A DNA stretch of 64,000 nucleotides from Promethearchaeati archaeon (GTDB lineage: Archaea; Asgardarchaeota; Heimdallarchaeia; Heimdallarchaeales; Heimdallarchaeaceae): positions 156,551-220,550 of the forward strand of contig JABLTJ010000007.1 of the NCBI GenBank assembly GCA_013166775.1. Direction: 5' to 3'. Every line of letters starts with the position of its first letter. Position 1 is the first letter of the stretch. Below, one piece after another: positions 43,130-51,229 of this stretch. The position numbers and the translations under genes were made by a program. The notes below the pieces were generated by a model that did not search any database, was not told the origin of the DNA, and worked only from the letters and a program-made list of their open reading frames with translations.

Positions 43130-43651
43130 ATGCCTATAAAAGAGATTGAGTGTTATAATTGTGGAACTAAGTTAAAGAAAAAAGTTTTGGAATCAATAAA
43201 CATATCAGAGAATCCAAGACAGAAAAAGGAAATTATTCAAGGAAAAATTAATTTCTCCTATTGTCCAGAATGTAAAACAAAAATAAGTCATAAAACACAT
43301 ATCTTATTATCATATCTTGATCCTCCCAGATGGATTTGGTTGGTTGATAAAAAACACCAAAATCCCAGATATCAAGAGGAATTCTTTAGATCCATAGTTC
43401 CTGAGAGCTATTCCGGATTAATTAATCAAGAAATGGTATTTGTTGAGTTTGGAGAACAATGTGATTGTTTGAATTTTATATTAGATAATAAACAACCTCA
43501 GAATTCAAATGATTGGTTAAACCTTGGAAAAATTCTAACAGGGGAGAAAGCTATAGAATGTTTTAAAAAGGCATTGAGACTAGATCAAACTCTAGCTGAA
43601 GCGAAAAAACTGCTTAACGATGAACTGGACAAATTAAAATCACATTCATAA
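43130..43651 (+). CDS. CpXC-domain protein with a TPR-like C-terminus
   Basis: The 173 residues start with CYNCGT and, after KINFSYCPECKT, give two cysteine pairs as in the CpXC domain. The LLSYLDPPRWIWLV segment matches the usual hydrophobic region that follows. The last 45 residues look like one TPR helix pair (NLGKILTGEKAIECFKKALRLD). The function is unknown. AGAGGGG before the ATG is a good ribosome site. It is convergent with the AhpD-like gene. Confidence 0.7.
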   Translation: MPIKEIECYNCGTKLKKKVLESINISENPRQKKEIIQGKINFSYCPECKTKISHKTHILLSYLDPPRWIWLVDKKHQNPRYQEEFFRSIVPESYSGLINQEMVFVEFGEQCDCLNFILDNKQPQNSNDWLNLGKILTGEKAIECFKKALRLDQTLAEAKKLLNDELDKLKSHS

Positions 43652-43674
43652 AACTATAACAAATCTTCCAATGA

Positions 43675-44028
43675 TTATCCTTTTGATTGCGTTTCTCTAA
43701 GCTTAGATAAAATATCTTCTGTTTTTCTTAAAGCAGGTACTGTGATTGTACTACCTACAATTAGACCAATAGCTAGTGTTTCTGATATCTCACAGTCAGT
43801 ACAACCTTCTTGCACTGCTCTTATCATATGGTATTTGTCACAATCATCATAACGTAAAATGAGAGAGGAAATAAGACCTAACAATTCCTTTATTTTCTTA
43901 GATAATTCTCCATCTAGGTAAGCTCGTGTATCCAAAGCGAATAATCTGTTTATTTGCTTGTTTTGAAGATAGAAGATTTTCTTATTCATTTCTTCTCTAT
44001 GTTTTTTAAGATCAAACAGTTCGTTCAT
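43675..44028 (-). CDS. Carboxymuconolactone decarboxylase/AhpD-like protein lacking one active-site cysteine
   Basis: The 117 residues show the AhpD-like helical domain. The usual CxxCxxxH is YDDCDKYHM here: the second cysteine and the histidine remain, but the first cysteine is tyrosine. The C-terminal GLIVGSTITVPALRKTEDIL fits the trimer-forming helix. Without the CxxC pair, alkyl-hydroperoxide reductase chemistry of the AhpD type is doubtful, though a 1-Cys function is possible. Confidence 0.72.
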   Translation of the reverse strand: MNELFDLKKHREEMNKKIFYLQNKQINRLFALDTRAYLDGELSKKIKELLGLISSLILRYDDCDKYHMIRAVQEGCTDCEISETLAIGLIVGSTITVPALRKTEDILSKLRETQSKG

Positions 44029-44090
44029 AAATCAAGTGATTTTTACTTCTCTATATGTTATTTGGACAAACATTTCTGTATGACTGGAAA

Positions 44091-44098
44091 ATATATTA
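44091..44098 (+). promoter_or_regulatory. TATA box of the methyltransferase gene
   Basis: ATATATTA is centred 27 bases before the ATG at 44121, the spacing expected for a leaderless archaeal mRNA. It favours that ATG over the TTG at 44115. Confidence 0.5.
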
Positions 44099-44120
44099 AG
44101 GGAAAATCTAATAATTGATT

Positions 44121-44897
44121 ATGTTTGAAGAATCAAACTTATTTTACAAAATGGTTGATTGGGAGAAACGATTGGAGAGAGAGAGATCTTTCTTTAAAAA
44201 AAATCTTAAAAATGTGCTTCCAACTGAGGGAGATATTTTGGATTTAGGTTGTGGAATCGGACACCATTTAACTATGATAGCTCAATGGGGATACAAAGGT
44301 CTGGGTTTAGATTTTTCTGAAGCTAGTATTGAAATGGCTTCTCAGAAATCTAAACAAGATAATCTAGATCATCTATTAGAATATATCTACGCTGATATGA
44401 GGGAACTTCTGAATTCTATTAAGAATAGAAAATTCGACTTAATAATTTGCATAGGAAACAGTTTTGCCCTTTTCCCTTTAGAAGAAAGATTGAGCATTGT
44501 TGATCAAGCTTTATCAGCCTTAAAACCAAGAGGAAAATTGATTTTACAGGTTGTTAATTATTTGAAACACGCTAATGAAACAGAATGGATTATTAATCCA
44601 AGTGTTTTCAGAAATGAAGAAGGAATGCTAAGCTTCTTTGTAAGAATAATTGAATGGGCAGATGAGAGGAATGAAAAAGTAAACATGTATGTGCAAAGAT
44701 TACATCAAGATTCTGTTAATTTCACAGAATTTATTCATTCTCAAAAAATCACAGAGTTTTATGTTCCCAAAAAAAGTGATTTTAATTATCTTAATAAAAA
44801 CGAAAAAATAAGAATCAATCTTTTAGGGGATTATTCAGGAATAGAATTTAAAGAAAGTAGTAGCAATGATTTGATCGTTATAATTGATAAAAACTAA
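44121..44897 (+). CDS. Class I SAM-dependent methyltransferase
   Basis: About 258 residues have motif I ILDLGCGIGHHLTM, the acidic end of strand 2 (GLGLDFSEAS), and FDLIICIGNSFALF as motif II/IV. The C-terminal half is beta-rich, like that of small-molecule (glycine/sarcosine-type) methyltransferases, but the substrate is unknown. The stop overlaps that of the convergent methyltransferase at 44894 by 4 bases. Confidence 0.87.
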   Translation: MFEESNLFYKMVDWEKRLERERSFFKKNLKNVLPTEGDILDLGCGIGHHLTMIAQWGYKGLGLDFSEASIEMASQKSKQDNLDHLLEYIYADMRELLNSIKNRKFDLIICIGNSFALFPLEERLSIVDQALSALKPRGKLILQVVNYLKHANETEWIINPSVFRNEEGMLSFFVRIIEWADERNEKVNMYVQRLHQDSVNFTEFIHSQKITEFYVPKKSDFNYLNKNEKIRINLLGDYSGIEFKESSSNDLIVIIDKN

Positions 44898-45688
44898 AGA
44901 TCATCATATGGATCTATAACATTTTGTTGTATAACAACTTTCTTTCCAATTGCAGTAAAGATTGGAAGAGCTATTATTCTTAGATTGTCTTGAATTAACT
45001 TTAACTCTTTTTCAACTTTTGAATTATATTCGTCATCTGTAATGAGATTTTCCTTCTTTATATTGAACCATTCATTAGCAATATTATTCTCTAACTCCTC
45101 TTTATCCCAAATTCTGGAGTTTATATGTTTCTTTGTTTCTAGACCAGCAGAAGAAAAAATTGACTGCAAAGATCTTCCAAAATTTGGATTCCCGCCATGT
45201 TGTTTTATTGCTTTTTGATGATATTCACCTAAACCTAGATTTGGATGTTCTATCCAACCACCATAATCTGGTTCGGCAAGAGCAACTATATAGCCACCCT
45301 TTTTACATACTCTAATCATCTCCATCAAAGAAGCAAAAGGTTTTGGTTTCCAAATAAAGAAATAATGGCATATAACTGCATCAAATGATTCATCTCTCAT
45401 TGTTAATTTATCTTCACTTGATCTAAAAAATTCTACTCCTTTAACTCGATCAGAAGCTTCAGCAATCATTAAATGATCTGCATCAATTGCCGTTATTTGA
45501 GCATCTGAGAATTCTCTTAGCTCTTGACTAATAATCCCAATTCTTGAACCAATTTCTAAAATACGTTTTGCTTTTTTTAATTCTATTGTTTCATAGATTT
45601 GTTTTCTAAAAGAACGACTAAAATGTATTTCTTTTACAAATTCCTCATAGTAGTGTGGACATTTATCAGGACAAAAACCTTCATTCAT
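44894..45688 (-). CDS. SAM-dependent methyltransferase (UbiE-like)
   Basis: The 264 residues have motif I RILEIGSRIGIISQEL, ITAIDADHLMIAEA, and SFDAVICHYFFIWKPKP, followed by KGGYIVALAEPDYGGW. This layout is that of Methyltransf_11 enzymes acting on small molecules or lipids. The N-terminal CPDKCPHYYEEF may bind a metal. The G in the usual GxGxG is partly replaced (GSRIG). The substrate is unknown. It is convergent with a second methyltransferase, which does not look like a recent duplicate. Confidence 0.86.
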   Translation of the reverse strand: MNEGFCPDKCPHYYEEFVKEIHFSRSFRKQIYETIELKKAKRILEIGSRIGIISQELREFSDAQITAIDADHLMIAEASDRVKGVEFFRSSEDKLTMRDESFDAVICHYFFIWKPKPFASLMEMIRVCKKGGYIVALAEPDYGGWIEHPNLGLGEYHQKAIKQHGGNPNFGRSLQSIFSSAGLETKKHINSRIWDKEELENNIANEWFNIKKENLITDDEYNSKVEKELKLIQDNLRIIALPIFTAIGKKVVIQQNVIDPYDDL

Positions 45689-45817
45689 ATTTTGACACCA
45701 GAATTATTTTTGCTTTTACAGGTAATAAGAAATAAATAAGCCTTTTTGTGAGACTACTAGTTGTTAATCAAAAAACAATAAAAATTTAAATTATGAAAGA
45801 GAGATTAGGTGAGACAA

Positions 45818-46162
45818 ATGATTAAAAAACATTACAATGACGTTGAAGAATTTGAGGTTAAAGAGTATGGATCAACTGGAACAACTATTAGATGGCTGAT
45901 TACTAAAGAAAAGGATAATGCTCCAAGATTTAGTCTAAGAAGATTCGAAATCCAGCCAGGAGGAGAGATAGGAATACATAATCATACCCAAGAGCATGAG
46001 ATATACATTTTAACCGGAAAAGGTGAAGTTTTTACTCATTTTGAGATAAAAGAAATTGGTTCAGATGATGTTCTGTATGTTCCTCCAAATGAACCTCATG
46101 GATATCGAAATACAGGAGAAGATAATCTAGTCTTTCTCTGTGTAATCCCTTATCTGGAATAA
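45818..46162 (+). CDS. Cupin-domain protein
   Basis: About 114 residues from the ATG at 45818; AGGTGAG at 45807-45813 excludes the GTG at 45809 as start. The cupin motifs are GGEIGIHNHTQEHEIYILTGKG, with two histidines, a glutamate and the conserved glycines, and YVPPNEPHGYRNTG, with the last histidine. It binds one metal ion and may be a small dioxygenase, isomerase or sensor. It is a single gene. Confidence 0.87.
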   Translation: MIKKHYNDVEEFEVKEYGSTGTTIRWLITKEKDNAPRFSLRRFEIQPGGEIGIHNHTQEHEIYILTGKGEVFTHFEIKEIGSDDVLYVPPNEPHGYRNTGEDNLVFLCVIPYLE

Positions 46163-46173
46163 TAAGCAATCTT

Positions 46174-47097
46174 CTAAATCAATTGAAGCTTATTCAACCA
46201 ATGTCCTAATTGAGCATGGCAATTAGGACAGTTAGACTTTTGTTTCAACCATGAAATAATATGGCTCTTGTGAGTATAGACTCCACAACATGGAGTATTA
46301 ACTACTTCTTCTCTTTCAGATGGTTTTAAATCTAAATAACAAATAATGCATCTAGGTCTTGGAACTCCACATTTGTCACATATTTCTTCTGTAGGATCGA
46401 ATGGATCATCGCAATTATAGCAGCGTAGCATTTCTACTTCTTCCTCTCCTACACCAGAAACAAGAGATTTCAAGGAGTCATGTAAAAGTACCGACAGATT
46501 CAGTAATGTAATTACAGCTGTATCACTATAAACAACTGCTTCTAAGTAATCGTCTCTTAAATAAAAATAATCCAGATAAGCACGTAGAGCAAGAAAGTAG
46601 TCGTTGATTTGTGCATCTCTAAGTACTTCTCTCCAAAGTGGAGGAGTTGACGAGAAAAGGTAATATACATTACTTAATGGAGGTACATTAAACTCATCTT
46701 TATTTGCTATCATCCTGTTATCCCTTCTTAAAACATCTAGAAAAGAAGGAAACTGTTTGTTTAGAGTACCAAATACTTTAATTGAATTGGCACTAAACTG
46801 AATGATTTTAATCCTTGAGAAGAGAGAATACTTATGTTTTTGTGGTACTATAAAACTGAAACCATTTGATGCTCGTTCTAAATTATGATCACTTGCATTA
46901 AGATTTTCAATAATCTTATTGAGATTAATTGAAGGTTGATAAGTAGAGACTGCTGTCCGTGTGGGGATGGTATAAGCGGGTCTTTGTCTTACTCTTTTGC
47001 GTTTCCTTCTTTTTACAACTGAAACAATTATTACCACAACTATTATTGGAAATGCAAGTTCAGATATTATAGTCAATATGCCTGAGAAATCCACCAC
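46174..47097 (-). CDS. Membrane-anchored RING-H2-like zinc protein
   Basis: The 307 residues have one N-terminal membrane helix (residues 9-27) and a basic KRRKRKRVRQR stop-transfer. A middle domain of about 170 residues contains VPPLSNVYYLFSSTPPLW. A zinc ribbon (CYNC...CDKC) and a C-terminal RING-like domain follow, with C250-x2-C253, C270/C271, H276, H279 and C290-x2-C293. In eukaryotes this pattern recruits ubiquitin-conjugating enzymes. Asgard archaea carry ubiquitin-system genes, so an E3-like role is possible but unproven. It is paralogous to the protein at 47719, and the two flank a small zinc-ribbon membrane gene. Confidence 0.78.
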   Translation of the reverse strand: MVDFSGILTIISELAFPIIVVVIIVSVVKRRKRKRVRQRPAYTIPTRTAVSTYQPSINLNKIIENLNASDHNLERASNGFSFIVPQKHKYSLFSRIKIIQFSANSIKVFGTLNKQFPSFLDVLRRDNRMIANKDEFNVPPLSNVYYLFSSTPPLWREVLRDAQINDYFLALRAYLDYFYLRDDYLEAVVYSDTAVITLLNLSVLLHDSLKSLVSGVGEEEVEMLRCYNCDDPFDPTEEICDKCGVPRPRCIICYLDLKPSEREEVVNTPCCGVYTHKSHIISWLKQKSNCPNCHAQLGHWLNKLQLI

Positions 47098-47197
47098 TTA
47101 AACCACTCCTCCAATATATAACAAACCTTTCGAGTATAAAATAATAACTAAATATTTCTCAGAGAATCGTGTAATTGAATCTATGGTGTTTTTGGAG

Positions 47198-47635
47198 TTA
47201 TTCATCGTTTTCTTCTTCAATAGTTTTTTCTACTTCCTGAATTTTTTGTTCGCTAGAGACTATGTTTTCTGCATCACAGTGGGGACAAATGTAAATTAAG
47301 AATTCTCCATCAGTTTTCTTTTCTGCTCCTTCTAATTCCTTTCCACAAATATCACAGAAATCTTTTTGTGGAAAACTTGGTAAATCGACAAGAATTTCTT
47401 TTTCTTTTCTCCATTCATGCCAATTAGCATAAACATAAAGTGAGCACCAGATTATAAATAAACCTGCAATTATAGCGGCAAGAATGACAATCCAGAGAAT
47501 ATTAATTACGAAACCTATTATAAATCCTGCACCAAAGAGAATTATGAAAGCTAAACACATCCATATAAAATCGTCCATTTCCATATTGTCAAAGAATTCG
47601 ATGATAGACATCAGATATAGTTTTAAGAAACTCAT
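47198..47635 (-). CDS. Membrane protein with C-terminal zinc ribbon
   Basis: The 145 residues have two or three hydrophobic spans between about 22 and 72 (IWMCLAFIILFGAGFIIGFV and following). A C-terminal zinc ribbon follows (DFCDICGKEL and YICPHCDAEN), then an acidic tail (EEVEKTIEEENDE) preceded by EEQKIQ-like charged residues. It lies between two paralogous RING-like membrane proteins on the same strand, so a joint membrane complex is possible. The family is unknown. Confidence 0.68.
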   Translation of the reverse strand: MSFLKLYLMSIIEFFDNMEMDDFIWMCLAFIILFGAGFIIGFVINILWIVILAAIIAGLFIIWCSLYVYANWHEWRKEKEILVDLPSFPQKDFCDICGKELEGAEKKTDGEFLIYICPHCDAENIVSSEQKIQEVEKTIEEENDE

Positions 47636-47718
47636 ATTTAATTATTACTTTTTTTGAAACAAAAAACATAGAATCAATAATTTATGTGTTTAAGGATACA
47701 ACAGAAACAATATTTCTA

Positions 47719-48930
47719 TCAGATAATCAACTGATTCAGCCATTTTCCTAAATCTAAATGGCAATTTGGACAGCTTGTTTTCTGTTTCAACCATGAGATC
47801 ATATGTTTTTTATGAGCATAAATCTTACAGCAAGGTAGAATAACAACATCTTCATCTTCTGCTGGTTTTAATTCTTGAAAACAAATGATACATCTAGGTC
47901 TTGGACTTTGACACTTATTACACACTTCTTCTAGCGGATCAAAAGTTTCTTGACAATTATAACAAAGCAAGAGTTCAGCTCTAGAAATATCAGAATCCTC
48001 AGATAAAGTTCTCATTGAAGGATCTAAGGAAAGTATCCAGTCAAGTAGTTTTGTGATCGTTTTGCTAGATTTCTTATCAGGCTTAATTAGTACTTCAATA
48101 GTATTTCCCTTTAAGGATAGATACTCAAGATGTGGTCTAAGCATGAGGAGATTTTCTTTCAGATGATTAATTTTAAAAAGATTTTGCCAGATTTCAGGAG
48201 TGGAGGAATCTAAAATATAAACATTATCAAGTATGGGAACAGAGAACTCACTTTTTTTCTGAGAATAGATTCTATCCCGTCGTTTTACATCTAGGGAAAG
48301 AGCTATATTGTTTCGCAAATGCATAGCTAATCGATATGCTTTATGAGCATCATCATATACAATTTTAATTTGGTTGAAATTACTATACAACTTATGATTT
48401 GATAATTTTCTAATTCTTAACCCATCTGTTGTTTTTTCTATTATTTCTTGATCCAATTTTAAATCAGTAACAATATTATTTATGAAAGCAGATTTCTCTT
48501 TTACTCTAGAATATCTTGTTCTTATGCTTTGAGTGATTTTGGATCTACTAATTATGAAACTTAAAACTAAAAACGAGTTAAAGAGTATTATAATAATATA
48601 GAGAGCTAATTGGATATTTTCTATAATCAAGAAATTATACCAGGCTGCAGTTAGACCAAAACAAAAAGCTGCTTCAATTATTAAAACAGAAGAAATTTGA
48701 ACAGACAAACTGCTAAAAAGATTGAATTTTTTTGTTTTAAGTTTTCTCTTAATTTCAAGATACCAGAAAACAAGAACTATTATGAGAATCGGTAGTGGAA
48801 TTATGAAGAGAAAAATAAAAGAAGGAAAATTCTCATTTAATGTAAAGCGGAAATTCACAGCAACTAGGCTTAATAGAGAAATACAATTCAGAATTAAAAT
48901 ATGACGAATTTTTAAGATATTTGCTACCAT
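47719..48930 (-). CDS. Multi-pass membrane protein with C-terminal RING-H2-like domain
   Basis: The 403 residues have four hydrophobic spans in the first 130. A middle domain has VPILDNVYILDSSTPEIW, the same signature as in the protein at 46174. A zinc ribbon (CYNC...CNKC) and a RING-like C-terminus follow, with C347-x2-C350, C367/C368, H373, H376 and C387-x2-C390. The RING would lie in the cytoplasm, as in eukaryotic membrane E3 ligases such as Hrd1. Enzymatic function is inference. The two proteins are clear paralogues with different membrane parts. Confidence 0.78.
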   Translation of the reverse strand: MVANILKIRHILILNCISLLSLVAVNFRFTLNENFPSFIFLFIIPLPILIIVLVFWYLEIKRKLKTKKFNLFSSLSVQISSVLIIEAAFCFGLTAAWYNFLIIENIQLALYIIIILFNSFLVLSFIISRSKITQSIRTRYSRVKEKSAFINNIVTDLKLDQEIIEKTTDGLRIRKLSNHKLYSNFNQIKIVYDDAHKAYRLAMHLRNNIALSLDVKRRDRIYSQKKSEFSVPILDNVYILDSSTPEIWQNLFKINHLKENLLMLRPHLEYLSLKGNTIEVLIKPDKKSSKTITKLLDWILSLDPSMRTLSEDSDISRAELLLCYNCQETFDPLEEVCNKCQSPRPRCIICFQELKPAEDEDVVILPCCKIYAHKKHMISWLKQKTSCPNCHLDLGKWLNQLII

Positions 48931-49052
48931 GTCAAACCTTCCTCTTCTCGAATATTAATTTATATGAACTGATATTTATTTATTCTCTTTAACATAACTC
49001 ATTATTCAAATGAACAGCGAAAATTTATTAGGGTATAGAAAATTAAAAGAAT

Positions 49053-50000
49053 ATGACATCTTTTGGTGTACAAATTGAACCCCAATTTGGTTTTACTTTC
49101 GATGAAATTAAGGATATAGTTCAATATGCTGAAGTAATTGGAATGACTCATGCATGGTTTTCAGACCATTTTATGATGACCGCTGATTCTACCGATATAC
49201 TTGCTTATGAATGCTTCACTGCTATGATGGCAGCTGTCTCCTACACAGAAAGTTTGAGGATAGGTTCTCTTGTATTCTGTAACAATTATAGACACCCTAC
49301 TGTGCTTGCAAAACAATTCGCATCCTTAGATCATTATTCTGAAGGAAGAGTTGAATTTGGTTATGGAGCAGGCTGGAAAGAGGTTGAATATAATCAGTAT
49401 GGAATAGAGTTTCCATCAACTGGTACTAGACTAAAACAAATGATTGAAGGTATCAAAATTATCCGAAATTTATGGACTCAAGAAAGAGCGAATTTCAAAG
49501 GAGAGTATTATAAATTAAACAATGCAGTTTCTTTCCCTAAACCTTTACAACAACCCCATCCTCCTATTTGGGTTGGAACTATGTATGCCAGACCAAAGCT
49601 GTTAAACATAGCCGCTCAATATGCTGATGGAATTAATCTTGCTTGGGCTTATACTGAAGAGGTTTTTGCTGAAAAAATGCAAGAATTAGATGAACTTTGT
49701 GAGAAGTACGACAGAAAGCCTAATTCTCTTAGAAGATCTTATGGAATCTGGTCTAGAATTTATGAGTCTGAAGAAGAGAAGAAGAAAGTATGGAAAGAAG
49801 TAGCAGAGAAGCGAGGATTCAGCTTAGAAGAAATTGAAAAACGCTATCAAGGTTCAATGCATGGAACAATTGAAGAGATTATTGAATGGTTAAAAATTTA
49901 TACCAAGTTAGGTGTAGAGCAGTTTATTTTCATGTTTCCACAGAATAAAGAGATAGAACAAATGAAAATCATGACTCAGGAAGTTCTACCAAAGCTCTGA
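49053..50000 (+). CDS. Luciferase-like (LLM class) F420-dependent oxidoreductase
   Basis: The 315 residues form an LLM TIM barrel: VIGMTHAWFSDHF near the start, RIGSLVFCNNYRHPTVLAKQ, GRVEFGYGAGWKEVEYNQYG and PPIWVGTMYARPKLLNIAAQ. In archaea such proteins usually bind F420 rather than FMN. The substrate is unknown. The TATA-like ATTTATTA is centred about 27 bases before the ATG, so the mRNA is probably leaderless. Its 3' end overlaps the convergent threonine synthase gene by 32 bases. Confidence 0.9.
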   Translation: MTSFGVQIEPQFGFTFDEIKDIVQYAEVIGMTHAWFSDHFMMTADSTDILAYECFTAMMAAVSYTESLRIGSLVFCNNYRHPTVLAKQFASLDHYSEGRVEFGYGAGWKEVEYNQYGIEFPSTGTRLKQMIEGIKIIRNLWTQERANFKGEYYKLNNAVSFPKPLQQPHPPIWVGTMYARPKLLNIAAQYADGINLAWAYTEEVFAEKMQELDELCEKYDRKPNSLRRSYGIWSRIYESEEEKKKVWKEVAEKRGFSLEEIEKRYQGSMHGTIEEIIEWLKIYTKLGVEQFIFMFPQNKEIEQMKIMTQEVLPKL

Positions 50001-51183
50001 TTTCCCATTCTTCCGGTGTTGTTAAACCTGAACCTGTTCCAAAAATAATTATTTTCTCATCTTGTTCTATTTTTCCATCTACTATTAAAGGATCAAGTGC
50101 TGCGACAGTTGCTGCTGCTTCAGGGGAGATCATAATACCTTCTTCTTTAGCTACTTGAGCCATTGAAATTTTAATTGTTAAATCATCAACTTCTATTGCA
50201 GTACCACTTGAATCTCGAATGGTTTGTAAAATCAAATAATCAGCTATAGCAGCGGGAACTCTTAATCCTGCAGCTATTGTTTCAGCATTTTCCCAGAAAT
50301 CTGCTGATTCTTTTCCTTCTTGAAAAGCCTTGATTATTGGAGCACAACCTGTTGATTGAACTGCTATCATCTTTGGTCTTTCACTTCCAATCAAACCCAA
50401 TCTTTCCATTTCATCAAATGCTTTCCACATACCTATTATTCCAGTTCCACCTCCAGTTGGATAGATAATCACATCAGGAAGGAACCAATTCAGTTGTTCT
50501 GCAATCTCCAAGCCCATTGTTTTTTTACCTTCAGCTCTGTAAGGTTCTTTTAGAGTAGAAACATCAAACCAACCATGTTTTTCAGCACCTTCTTTGGCAA
50601 GCTTCCCAGCATCAGTGATTAATCCATCAACCAAATGATAGTCAGCACCAAAAGCATTTATCTCATTCACAATCAAAGGAGGTGTATCTTTAGGCATGAA
50701 AACATGAGCTTGAGTTTTTGTTTTTGCAGCATAAGCAGCTAAAGCAGCACCTGCATTGCCAGCAGTAGGAATAACAAATTCTTTCGCTCCTAACTCGATG
50801 GCTTTTGATACTGCAGCACATAATCCTCTACTTTTGAATGAACCAGTAGGATTTTCACCTTCATTCTTAATCATCAGATTGTTTAAACCTAGCTTTTTCC
50901 CAAGATTATCCATTCTTATCAGCGGTGTCCAACCTTCTCCTAAAGAAAACCTAAATTCCTCTTTGAATACTGGCATTATCTCATTCAAACGCCAAATGTT
51001 GTATTCTCGATTATTGAAAGAATCCTTTGTGATAGTTTCCTTTGCCTTCTCTAAATCATATCTAGCAAAGAGCACTTTTCCACATGAGCATAATTGTTGG
51101 AGCTCTGTATGATCGTAATTATTCCCACATTTAGTACATTCAAGATAAATTAAATGTGAAGTTTTATTTGAAGGAGAACTCAT
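49969..51183 (-). CDS. thrC: Threonine synthase
   Basis: About 404 residues from the ATG at 51183; a GTG at 51237 would overlap the upstream TPR gene. The N-terminus has a zinc-ribbon-like CTKCG...CSCG. The PLP lysine is in NPTGSFKSRG, followed by PTAGNAGAALAAYAA and the phosphate-binding PTGGGTGIIGMWKAF. It converts O-phosphohomoserine to threonine. The zinc-ribbon plus synthase arrangement is typical of archaeal and plant-type ThrC. Other pathway genes are not nearby. A related threonine/diaminopropionate lyase cannot be fully excluded. Confidence 0.88.
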   Translation of the reverse strand: MSSPSNKTSHLIYLECTKCGNNYDHTELQQLCSCGKVLFARYDLEKAKETITKDSFNNREYNIWRLNEIMPVFKEEFRFSLGEGWTPLIRMDNLGKKLGLNNLMIKNEGENPTGSFKSRGLCAAVSKAIELGAKEFVIPTAGNAGAALAAYAAKTKTQAHVFMPKDTPPLIVNEINAFGADYHLVDGLITDAGKLAKEGAEKHGWFDVSTLKEPYRAEGKKTMGLEIAEQLNWFLPDVIIYPTGGGTGIIGMWKAFDEMERLGLIGSERPKMIAVQSTGCAPIIKAFQEGKESADFWENAETIAAGLRVPAAIADYLILQTIRDSSGTAIEVDDLTIKISMAQVAKEEGIMISPEAAATVAALDPLIVDGKIEQDEKIIIFGTGSGLTTPEEWEIRALVELPES

Positions 51184-51229
51184 TGAACAAAAAAACACGA
51201 AATCATGTAAAAGTATTGTGTTTACATCA

